Source: Deltaproteobacteria bacterium
GTDB taxonomy: Bacteria; Desulfobacterota; WTBG01; CAIYCZ01; CAIRTM01
Direction of reading: 5' to 3'
Length of the DNA stretch: 52,202 bases
Assembly: GCA_024276465.1 (NCBI GenBank)
Contig: JAJRXD010000040.1
Location: 1 to 52,202 of the forward strand
Shown: one piece after another, positions 9,050 to 15,538 of the stretch
Numbering within the stretch: position 1 is the first letter of the stretch
Layout of the letters: each line of letters opens with the position of its first letter
Notes under the pieces: model-generated
Seen by the model: the letters and a program-made list of their open reading frames with translations, nothing else
Told to the model about the DNA's origin: nothing
Database searches by the model: none
Made by a program: the position numbers and the translations under genes

Positions 9050-10221
9050 GGTTCAGAAAATCTTTTCGCTGCAGCCGGCTCCTTTCCTCCCTTTTTCTGT
9101 TGCGTTGTCTTTCGCTTTAGCGACTTGACGCTGTTGATAACGGTACATGTCGGACACGAACAAACCCCGGCACGGAAATTGTTCTTGATCGCATTGTTTG
9201 GGCAGTTTTCGATACAGGCGCCACACGCCTGACACGCATCCATGTTCACGACTGCTGATTTTTTCGTACTGGGATTCTGTTCAAAAACATTGGCCGGACA
9301 TACGATTTTACAGAGCCCGCAGCCGATGCAGCGGATCGGAACAACTTCGACATGCGTGCGTTTCATTCCTAAAACAAGTTCTTTAACATCCGCCCGCCAT
9401 AGAGGTGACCAGCTAGGCATGTCATAGCCGAGGTAAGTTGAGAGAAGAACAATCCATCCTGTCCACCCCAGGGTTTCCCACTGCCCCATTGTCCAGGCGG
9501 TTTGTGAGATAAGCACAAACACTGCCGAGACGAGAAGACCGAGTGAAAAGCCTTTCTGAACCCCCGGCCTGCCGGGCAGCCAAAGCGCCAGCACACTGTT
9601 GAACAGGCTAAGAAGGAAAATCAAGGGGACCGATTTCCACCACAGGCCGTTTATCCAGATCGAAACAATGAGAAAGGGAAGAATGAGAAACAAGAGTGAG
9701 TTGAATCCAAGGTTCACACCCATCACAAAGCGGTCCCTGAGAGGAAATCCGACACAGCGGTGTTCCCGCTGCGACAGGTATTTCCCCCTGTTTTTATCCA
9801 GATACGCTGCCAGGTATTTGATGTCTACAGGTCCGAAGAGCGATTTCCAGCCTGAGCGCTCTCTCAGAGCCCATACATTCACCCCGGCCGCAGACAATTG
9901 GGGAAGGATAAGCTGCCGGTGGTCGACCATGTTCTCGATTCCGCTGGTTTTGAGTACCGATACAATGGTGTCGGTGGTTAAATGGCCACCGCCTGCAGCA
10001 CACCACACGTTGATGCCTTTCGTGGGAGCCACCAGCAACCATGCGTCAATGTGATCATGCTCCAAGGCCTGAACGACCTTGCGCACCGTCAATTCGAAAT
10101 TGCAGGTAAGGAGAACGGGCGATTGCCGGTTCGGATTCCCAACCTTGCGAAGACCCGCTTTAGTGGGGAAGGGAAAAAGGCGGCCAAAAAGAAACCATAC
10201 GTCCTTCAGGATGTCCAGCAT
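9040..10221 (-). CDS. HgcA-HgcB-like fusion: corrinoid membrane protein fused to ferredoxin
   Basis: One 393-394 residue protein combining both halves of the mercury-methylation pair. Residues about 35-150 form a CdhD/HgcA-like corrinoid domain with the signature GINVWCAAG (cysteine 75), followed by DHRQLILPQLSAAGVNVW and the SGWKSLFGPVDIKYL segment, as in HgcA. About four membrane helices follow (170-190, 197-217, 227-245, 254-270). Then comes a 2[4Fe-4S] domain, CIGCGLCKIVCP (299-310) and CQACGACIENCP (331-342), and a Cys-rich end (355, 357, 360), as in HgcB. HgcA normally reads NVWCAAGK; here the lysine is glycine. Fused HgcAB-like proteins are known and, to my knowledge, those tested did not methylate mercury, so function is open. 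Start: GTG 10224 or ATG 10221, overlapping the methyltransferase stop. Confidence 0.8.
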   Translation of the reverse strand: MLDILKDVWFLFGRLFPFPTKAGLRKVGNPNRQSPVLLTCNFELTVRKVVQALEHDHIDAWLLVAPTKGINVWCAAGGGHLTTDTIVSVLKTSGIENMVDHRQLILPQLSAAGVNVWALRERSGWKSLFGPVDIKYLAAYLDKNRGKYLSQREHRCVGFPLRDRFVMGVNLGFNSLLFLILPFLIVSIWINGLWWKSVPLIFLLSLFNSVLALWLPGRPGVQKGFSLGLLVSAVFVLISQTAWTMGQWETLGWTGWIVLLSTYLGYDMPSWSPLWRADVKELVLGMKRTHVEVVPIRCIGCGLCKIVCPANVFEQNPSTKKSAVVNMDACQACGACIENCPNNAIKNNFRAGVCSCPTCTVINSVKSLKRKTTQQKKGGKEPAAAKRFSEPPA

Positions 10222-10859
10222 CACGCTTTCTCCGCCACAATGAGTGCCAGCGTTCCGAATAAATAAACCCTGCGATACACGATCCTGAAACCAGCATGCT
10301 CAACCAGCCCATCAAACATTTTCAGTGCATGCGTAGTACTCTGTGTAAGCAGGAAAGCCAGCGCAGCTAAAGGCCACCTGATGAGACAGGCCAAAAACCG
10401 TTTCCACCATCCGGACGGTGGCACTTCGTCGGCAACAACCAATTTACCGCCTGCCTTGAGTAGAACAAATGATATCCGGATTACAAAGTCAAGCTCATCT
10501 TCTGAAAGTTCACTTAAGGAGAGCGTTGCAACAATACGGTCAAATCGATCCGCACCAAGCTTTCCGATTTCTGTCGCTGTCATATGGATGAATTCAGCCT
10601 CTGGCGCGTTCTTGCGGGCAGTGGCCAACATTTTTGCAGAGATGTCAATGCCTGTCACGTGAGCACCGCACCTGATCATCATAGCGGCAAGCGATCCAGT
10701 CCCACAGCCAACTTCCAGAACATCGTGACCGGACTCCACCCAGGCTGAAACGATCTCCCTTTTGACCCGGTCAATACGACCAAGCGTAAGAATACGCATT
10801 CCATGATCATACTTAGCTGGAGTCTGCTCCAGTATCCTCATGTAAACTAATGTTGACAC
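10221..10859 (-). CDS. Class I SAM-dependent methyltransferase
   Basis: A 212-residue class I methyltransferase. Motif I is VLEVGCGTGSLAAMM (about 43-57), with the acidic residue of motif II in VTGIDISAKML; motif IV is FDRIVATLSLSEL and post-motif LLKAGGKLVVADE. A hydrophobic stretch (WKRFLACLIRWPLAALAFLL) near residue 150 suggests membrane contact. The GTG start at 10859 lies inside the end of the MerF-like gene (13-bp overlap); ATG at 10841 is an alternative. Its 3' end overlaps the HgcAB-like start by 1-4 bp. Context suggests it methylates the corrinoid partner, a metal(loid) or an associated cofactor, but the substrate is unproven. Confidence 0.85.
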   Translation of the reverse strand: MSTLVYMRILEQTPAKYDHGMRILTLGRIDRVKREIVSAWVESGHDVLEVGCGTGSLAAMMIRCGAHVTGIDISAKMLATARKNAPEAEFIHMTATEIGKLGADRFDRIVATLSLSELSEDELDFVIRISFVLLKAGGKLVVADEVPPSGWWKRFLACLIRWPLAALAFLLTQSTTHALKMFDGLVEHAGFRIVYRRVYLFGTLALIVAEKA

Positions 10860-11332
10860 TCTCTACACCCACACTTTTTCGCCCTTTTAAGCATCAACCT
10901 GTAACCGACAGTTATCGAAATTACGGTCAATACAAAAGTCAGGGGCTTGGTAACCCCAAGAAATTTCGGGCCCAGAAGTCCCAGATAGACAGGAAGCATT
11001 GGAGACCCACAACAGCCAACGAAAAAACAGACACCCGCCCACAGCAGACCACCCAAAGCAAGTCCTCCAGCTGATGCAAATATTGATTCCCTCCGCATCC
11101 TGATTGCTCGGGCCAGACAGAATGCGGCGAATGCTCCGGCAAGACCGTAAGAGAAACCGAGCCAGTACTCACCCGGGACGACATAACGACTCCATCGGGA
11201 TTCTTCAGGCTGTTCAAACTTATAGGAAGCCCACGGCCCATTTTCGTTCAAAGGCTTGATGGTCTGCGTGACATAAAAAAAGTGCCCGGCCAGGACAGAC
11301 AGGAAGACACTCATTAGGATCAGACACTTCAC
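10847..11332 (-). CDS. Membrane protein with MerF/MerT-like vicinal-cysteine segment
   Basis: A 161-residue protein with about four membrane helices. The C-terminal half (about 93-161) resembles the small mercury importer MerF. A helix contains the vicinal pair Cys107-Cys108 followed by GSPMLPVYLGLLG, compared with CCFTP-V-LLG in MerF; a second helix follows, then a basic tail with CGCREC (Cys154, Cys156, Cys159). The N-terminal half is unlike MerF and has one helix at each end. It starts with GTG overlapping the previous stop (GTGA). The resemblance is by eye, so Hg(II) or another thiophilic metal as substrate is an inference, strengthened by the neighbouring ArsR and HgcAB-like genes. Confidence 0.6.
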   Translation of the reverse strand: MKCLILMSVFLSVLAGHFFYVTQTIKPLNENGPWASYKFEQPEESRWSRYVVPGEYWLGFSYGLAGAFAAFCLARAIRMRRESIFASAGGLALGGLLWAGVCFFVGCCGSPMLPVYLGLLGPKFLGVTKPLTFVLTVISITVGYRLMLKRAKKCGCRECQH

Positions 11333-11751
11333 TTAACAATCTCCACGCGCTTTGCATCGATAATCAGACCCTTTTCACTTCGATCCACCCTCCCGGTGAT
11401 ATCGACCATGGTTTTTGGATTGGGTATTTCGCCGTCAAACTTAACAGGAATAGTGTTAGGAGCACACGTTAACACACCGCATGATTCGAACTCGCGGGAG
11501 TCAATGATGGCAAATATACCCTCTGTTTTTCTCACGCCAGCAACAACGCCGCGCAGCACGAACTCACCCTGAAAATCCTCAGGGCTTTGCGCCAGATCAT
11601 CAACGTGGACAACCCCGGATAATTCGTTCGGTCCTGCGGCAACAGTGGTGCCCCTGTCAACCGTATTACCATTTTTGCGAATGAACGAGTATGTAATCCC
11701 GACTACAACGACAATACCGGCTAAAACAACAGTGATAATTCCTGATTTCAT
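11329..11751 (-). CDS. Membrane-anchored OB-fold-like protein with CxxxxC motif
   Basis: About 140 residues: an N-terminal anchor (MKSGIITVVLAGIVVVVGITYSF split around residue 20), a short linker, then a small beta-rich domain resembling periplasmic OB folds of the CcmE/YgiW sort (FVLRGVVAGVR, GIFAIIDSREF, TMVDITGRVDRSEKGLIIDAKRVEIV). A cysteine pair in ESCGVLTCAPN (C-x4-C) could bind metal or form a disulfide. I start it at ATG 11751, where ATGA overlaps the arsR stop; the longer frame to 11829 lies wholly inside arsR. The protein should face the periplasm. I infer a metal-binding or relay role in this operon; no named family is certain. Confidence 0.65.
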   Translation of the reverse strand: MKSGIITVVLAGIVVVVGITYSFIRKNGNTVDRGTTVAAGPNELSGVVHVDDLAQSPEDFQGEFVLRGVVAGVRKTEGIFAIIDSREFESCGVLTCAPNTIPVKFDGEIPNPKTMVDITGRVDRSEKGLIIDAKRVEIVK

Positions 11752-12128
11752 TTCCCACCCCTTTTCTGTACCCGCGCATCGGCATCTTCGGTGAGACACC
11801 ATGCGCTGTCCAAAAGCTTGACCACACATGGATCAACGGTACGGTACAGGATCTGATTCCCTTTTCGACGGTATCCAAGTACTCCCCGGTCAGTGAGCCG
11901 CTGGAGTTGGTTCGAGACAGCTGTAGGTTTCAGGCCGAGGGTTTCCGCAATCTCCGACACGTGTAGTTCACCGGACCGCGTAAGTGCGTGTAATATCCGC
12001 AGGCGCGTGCCATTGGCAAGCATCTTGAAAGTCAGATCAAGAGACGCGGCCTGGTCTTCTGTAAGCAGGGGTCGATTCTTGAGTTCAGGCTTTTCAGGAC
12101 AACATGGTTCTATACTTTTCATCCTCAT
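11748..12128 (-). CDS. ArsR/SmtB-family metal-responsive repressor
   Basis: A 126-residue ArsR protein heading the HgcAB-like operon. FKMLANGTRLRILHALTRSGEL opens the fold, VSEIAETLGLKPTAVSNQLQRLTDRGVLGYRRKG is the HTH and wing, and RTVDPCVVKLLDSAWCLTEDA is the dimerisation helix. Cysteines at 9-10 (EPCCPEKP), 101 and 111 could form a thiolate site of the CadC/SmtB kind. An AGGAGG Shine-Dalgarno precedes the ATG. The promoter carries an operator-like dyad, so it likely represses its own operon until metal binds. The stop overlaps the next start (ATGA). Confidence 0.92.
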   Translation of the reverse strand: MRMKSIEPCCPEKPELKNRPLLTEDQAASLDLTFKMLANGTRLRILHALTRSGELHVSEIAETLGLKPTAVSNQLQRLTDRGVLGYRRKGNQILYRTVDPCVVKLLDSAWCLTEDADARVQKRGGK

Positions 12129-12147
12129 ATTTATCCTCCTATATTAT

Positions 12148-12182
12148 TAATCCAGTATATCATGGATTAGTGGTATAGTCAA
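12148..12182 (-). promoter_or_regulatory. Promoter and operator of the HgcAB-like operon
   Basis: On the minus strand TTGACT (12182-12177) and TATACT (12159-12154) are separated by exactly 17 bp. The inverted repeat TAATCCA / TGGATTA (12148-12154 and 12163-12169, 8-bp gap) covers the -10 box, the expected position for ArsR repression. It lies about 20 bp from the arsR start. Confidence 0.8.
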
Positions 12183-12251
12183 GCCTTTTTTACTGTATAA
12201 TTGTCTATTAGACATTTCAAATTCCCTCTCCATGTATGCTTTGTTTGAATG

Positions 12252-12275
12252 AAAAAGGGGGCTTCCTATAGCCCA
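12252..12275 (-). terminator. Rho-independent terminator
   Basis: GGGCT (12259-12263) pairs with AGCCC (12270-12274) around a 6-base loop. On the minus strand a CCTTTTT tail follows. It lies just after the stop of the gene ending at 12288 and insulates the ArsR promoter from it. Confidence 0.55.
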
Positions 12276-12287
12276 CCAGACAATCCT

Positions 12288-13079
12288 TCATGCAGGCGGG
12301 AAGGTTGAAAAAGAAAAAAAATCCATTGGTATTCCCTGTTCCAGAGACATCTTGATACCAATATCATCCTCTTTCATAAATTGAAGATGCTTTTGCCAGC
12401 ACATCTTTTTTATCTTTAAATCCTCAACAGCAAACTCATCCTTTGCTCTTACAAAAATGTCTTTAAATCCATCTAAAGCACTGACAAAAGCTTCTTTTGC
12501 AAAAAGAACATTTTTTTCGGTAAGTTCAAGGCCTGCTCTGTAAAAATTAAAGCCTGCTTCTGCCCCCAGGTTTTTTCCTGTTCCTTTTGGAACAAAAGCC
12601 CTGGTAAGGCCTTTGCTGAGTTCAGCATAATCCTGTCCATGAATTTGCGCCAGATTTTCCATCCTGTTCCTGAAATTTTTTATATCCATATCAACCCGAA
12701 CAGCAGGAAAAAGCTCTATTACACCCCCTATAAATCCGAAATCCTGCTGCCTGGATAAAAGCACTGCAAAGCTGGCATCCGGAATCTTTGGATTTTCAAC
12801 ATAAAGATTCATGCCAACCCTGCAGGTCAACTCCTGATCATCCTCCCTGATTAACATAGACAAGCCTGCCCTGGGGATATTACCGGTTTTCCATTTTAAG
12901 GCTTTAATTGCACCGTTTGTAAGAGCCCACTGTCTTTTTTCCTCAGGCTGTGCATGACAGATCTCAGACACCCAGGATTCAGAGGATTTAAACAAAGATT
13001 CAACAATGACGTCTTCGCCTGTCTTTTGACTTTTTGCGACTTCATCAATAATTATTTTAGTGGGGGATTTTTTGCTCAA
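12288..13079 (-). CDS. Uncharacterised 263-residue protein
   Basis: Soluble, charged protein with no signal peptide or membrane helix and no motif I can assign. Features visible: an N-terminal KKSPTKIIIDEVAKSQKTGED, a WKTGNIPRAGLSMLI stretch near 64-78, a central hydrophobic DFGFIGGVIELFPAVRVD and an aromatic C-terminus (MDFFSFSTFPP). The start is TTG at 13079, supported by a GGAG Shine-Dalgarno about 7 bases away. It is a single-gene unit with its own terminator. Length and the aromatic end briefly suggested a HemF-like fold, but conserved HemF motifs are absent, so I give no function. Confidence 0.6.
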   Translation of the reverse strand: MSKKSPTKIIIDEVAKSQKTGEDVIVESLFKSSESWVSEICHAQPEEKRQWALTNGAIKALKWKTGNIPRAGLSMLIREDDQELTCRVGMNLYVENPKIPDASFAVLLSRQQDFGFIGGVIELFPAVRVDMDIKNFRNRMENLAQIHGQDYAELSKGLTRAFVPKGTGKNLGAEAGFNFYRAGLELTEKNVLFAKEAFVSALDGFKDIFVRAKDEFAVEDLKIKKMCWQKHLQFMKEDDIGIKMSLEQGIPMDFFSFSTFPPA

Positions 13080-13111
13080 TTTTATCTCCGGTAATTTATA
13101 CCTGTACTTAA

Positions 13112-13129
13112 CGCAGACTAAAGTCTGCG
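13112..13129. repeat. Short palindromic repeat (CGCAGACT/AGTCTGCG)
   Basis: CGCAGACT, two bases, AGTCTGCG: a perfect 8-bp inverted repeat within a 'taacgcagacta...ctgcggctacc' context. Elements of this look are dispersed in many bacterial genomes; a second copy was not found in this window. Confidence 0.5.
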
Positions 13130-13201
13130 GCTACCAACTATACTAAAATGTCTGATGCGCTTGAAGCCTCCTGAACAGACTGTATCGTAATCAACAACAA
13201 T

Positions 13202-13300
13202 GTCATTCCTCATCCCGAGGGAAGAATCGGGATGAGGAATCTTAATCGATTGATTTTGCATGACAAAAGATTTCTCGCTATCGCTCGAAATGACATAAAA
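13202..13300. repeat. Hairpin-forming dispersed-type repeat
   Basis: ATTCCTCATCCCGA (13205-13218) is perfectly complementary to TCGGGATGAGGAAT (13227-13240) across an 8-base loop. It is followed by 'agatttctcgctatcgctc' and 'gaaatgacat' (to about 13300), a wording I recognise from dispersed non-coding repeats of environmental Gram-negatives. Transcribed, it would form a very stable stem. No T-tract follows, so it is not a standard terminator. Confidence 0.6.
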
Positions 13301-13409
13301 CAGTAATATGACACAGTCTCAAATAGGGTAAAGCAGAATCATAACATCCTCTGCCTCCCCTTCAAAAAAGTCTGACAATTTATTACAGAAATTCCGACAG
13401 CAAAACCTG

Positions 13410-13440
13410 TTGACTTTTTAAAAATTTAAGTGTATATAAT
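13410..13440 (+). promoter_or_regulatory. Probable promoter of the CusCBA-like operon
   Basis: TTGACT at 13410-13415 is followed by TATATAAT at 13433-13440. Spacing is 17 bp if the -10 is read as TATATA and 19 bp if read as TATAAT. It is about 79 bp upstream of the small exported protein gene. No obvious dyad for a metal regulator was seen. Confidence 0.5.
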
Positions 13441-13518
13441 AACATAATGCTGGGAAATTGGTTGTATATTTAATATTAATAAAAAATTATTTTTAATTCT
13501 GCAACTGTAAAAATAATA

Positions 13519-13974
13519 ATGTCGTACAATCGTTCCGGGAAAAAAATCGTTTTTAATCTTTTTAGAACTTCGTTTCTAAAACACTGGATGCTTGCCATGT
13601 TTGCACTGCATCTGTTCTCAGTGCATTCGGTTTTGCACAGCTATGTTTTATGTTTTGGAGACGATGGGCATATCACCCTGGAAAACGGGTCCTGCGTATC
13701 TGAAAATAAAAATTGTGAATCAGAATCAATAAAAAACCATGCTCAGGAAACCAACTATGGCTGTAAAGATATTTCCCTGTCTTATCTTTGCGACTATAAT
13801 ACCTTCCTGGCAAACAATATCAACAACATTCCTGTTCCTGCACTCTCGGTTCCAGCTGTAAACAGGGTTAGTTCACCAGTCTTTTATAATCTGTTAACAA
13901 ATTTATATAATAATTCATCTCCCCTTTTAAACATTCCGCTTTTATCTTTCAATACTGTATCACTTCTCATTTGA
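13519..13974 (+). CDS. Small exported 'CFGDDGH' protein, copy 1
   Basis: A 151-residue protein and one of three paralogues in this window (others start near 20252 and 27003). It has a basic start and one N-terminal hydrophobic segment (HWMLAMFALHLFSVHSVL, about 22-39), probably a signal peptide or anchor. Then come the motif YVLCFGDDGHITLENGSC, a poorly conserved Cys/Asn-rich middle, CKDISLSYLC, and an invariant C-terminus NIPLLSFNTVSLLI. The three DNA copies differ mainly at synonymous positions in that ending, so it is under selection. It leads the CusCBA-like operon (178 bp before the channel gene). I infer a periplasmic metal-binding or chaperone role; no family name is certain. Confidence 0.7.
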   Translation: MSYNRSGKKIVFNLFRTSFLKHWMLAMFALHLFSVHSVLHSYVLCFGDDGHITLENGSCVSENKNCESESIKNHAQETNYGCKDISLSYLCDYNTFLANNINNIPVPALSVPAVNRVSSPVFYNLLTNLYNNSSPLLNIPLLSFNTVSLLI

Positions 13975-14152
13975 GATTTGAGCAAATCTACAAAACTATC
14001 ATTTTCTGTTACGGCTGTTAACAAGCTAAAGCAAAAAACTTCTTGGTTATTGCACAGATAACTATATAATAGGTTATCTGCCGGAAAAACACATTCATTA
14101 ATCAATCTTATACAGCTAAAAACATAAAAAAATCTCATTAGGAACAAAAGTT

Positions 14153-15538
14153 ATGAAAACATATCTTATCAGTCCCGGGCTCGTTCTCTTTTTCATATTG
14201 TGCGGATGTTCAACTGCTTACAGGAACACGGTTGAATATCCACCTGCATCACCACTGGGTAAAGCAGTTCAAAAATCTGAAAAAGATTCTTCTGCAACAA
14301 AAATTGTCTCAGACCATCAAATCATTAAAAAACTAACGTTGAATAAAGCTCTGAATTTAACTCTTAAAAATAATCCTGATTTAGCTGCTTCAACATTGGA
14401 GATTCAGGCGAGGCAGGCAAAGTCACTCCAGCTCTCATTAATGCCTAACCCTGAACTCGGGGTTCAAGTGGAGAACTTTGCAGGAAATGATGACATGTCA
14501 AAATTTGACAGTACTGAAACAACCGTCATGTTGAGCCAGGATATCCTTCTTGCCGGAAAAATTAAAAAAAGAACCAGGGTAGCTGAGCTGAAAAGCGATC
14601 TCGCGGCCTGGGATTATGAAATCAAAATCCTGGATCTGTTTACCAGGGTAAAAAAAACATTTATTGAGGTTCTGGCAGCACAGAAAAAAATCGAATTAAA
14701 TAAAGAACTGTTAAAAATTGCAGATGGCTTGCTTGAAAACATTAACAGAAGAGTTAAAGCTGGAAAAGTAAATGCCGCTGAAGCATCGAGAGCTAAATTT
14801 TTTGTATCAAAAATTAAAATCGACATAAGAAACGCTGAACAGGACCTCCAGGCAGCAAAGCATCAGATAGCATCATACTGGGGAAGCAGTCTTCCAAACT
14901 TTATTGAAGCAGAGGGAGTTCTTGATTCTCCGCTGCAAATTCCCGGAATGGAAAAATTTCAAAAACTCCTGAAACAGAATCCTTCACTTGCAAGGTATGA
15001 AAAAGAATTGAGTCAGAGACGGGCTGTGATTGATCTTGAAAAAGCCAGGGCAGTACCCGATATAAACCTTGGTGCCGGAATCAGGAGGCTGAATGAAACA
15101 AACGACAGTGCTTTTGTTGTTGGCATATCCATACCCCTTCCGGTCAGAAACAGAAACCAGGGAGGAATTGCAGAAGCAAAAATCAGATATGACAAAACCA
15201 AAATGAAATTTAAAGCTCTTGAGAGGCGTCTCAATGCAGAGTTGTCCTTGTTATATAAACGCCTTAATAACAGCTATAATGAAGCTGTGACACTTAACAG
15301 AGATATGCTGCCTGATGCTGAAAATGCTTTCAAAATTATTAAGCAGGGAAACCTGCTCGGTCGTTTTACAATATTGGATGTGCTGGATGCTCAAAGGACA
15401 CTTTTTGATATTCGTTCTCAGCACCTCCGTGCGATAACGGGTTTTCAGATTGCAAAAGCAGAAATTGAGCGTTTAATAGCACAGGAGATTAAAACCATAA
15501 AAAACAATACAGGGGATAAAATCGATGAAAAACATTAG
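14153..15538 (+). CDS. cusC: Outer-membrane efflux channel lipoprotein (CusC/TolC family)
   Basis: A 461-residue outer-membrane factor that completes a tripartite RND pump across the periplasm. The signal peptide ends in a lipobox, LCGCST (Cys about 20). Two OEP repeats follow: LTLNKALNLTLKNNPDLAASTLEIQARQAK opens the first, and FQKLLKQNPSLARYEKEL (about 265-282) opens the second. The conserved VPDINLGAGIRR and GISIPLPVRNRNQGGIAEA strands precede the final helices ending LDAQRTLFDIRSQHL. Length is normal. The stop overlaps the next start by 14 bp, indicating translational coupling to the adaptor. The symbol is by homology to Cus/Czc channels. Confidence 0.9.
   Translation: MKTYLISPGLVLFFILCGCSTAYRNTVEYPPASPLGKAVQKSEKDSSATKIVSDHQIIKKLTLNKALNLTLKNNPDLAASTLEIQARQAKSLQLSLMPNPELGVQVENFAGNDDMSKFDSTETTVMLSQDILLAGKIKKRTRVAELKSDLAAWDYEIKILDLFTRVKKTFIEVLAAQKKIELNKELLKIADGLLENINRRVKAGKVNAAEASRAKFFVSKIKIDIRNAEQDLQAAKHQIASYWGSSLPNFIEAEGVLDSPLQIPGMEKFQKLLKQNPSLARYEKELSQRRAVIDLEKARAVPDINLGAGIRRLNETNDSAFVVGISIPLPVRNRNQGGIAEAKIRYDKTKMKFKALERRLNAELSLLYKRLNNSYNEAVTLNRDMLPDAENAFKIIKQGNLLGRFTILDVLDAQRTLFDIRSQHLRAITGFQIAKAEIERLIAQEIKTIKNNTGDKIDEKH

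Larger units (their letters stand above)
13080..13518. other. Intergenic region with two dispersed-type inverted repeats and a promoter
   Basis: No gene is seen in these 439 bases. They hold an 8-bp palindrome pair (13112-13129), a 14-bp perfect inverted repeat (13205-13240) followed by a repeat-like segment to about 13300, and a promoter-like pair for the gene at 13519. All are listed separately. Confidence 0.6.

Noticed and set aside
8855-9232. 125-codon plus-strand frame running from the CxCGC peptide into the HgcAB-like gene
   Set aside because: It overlaps the peptide in another frame, crosses the terminator hairpin and lies antisense to the ferredoxin domain.
12288-13079. Coproporphyrinogen oxidase (HemF) assignment
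   Set aside because: Only length and an aromatic C-terminus suggested it; conserved HemF motifs could not be found.
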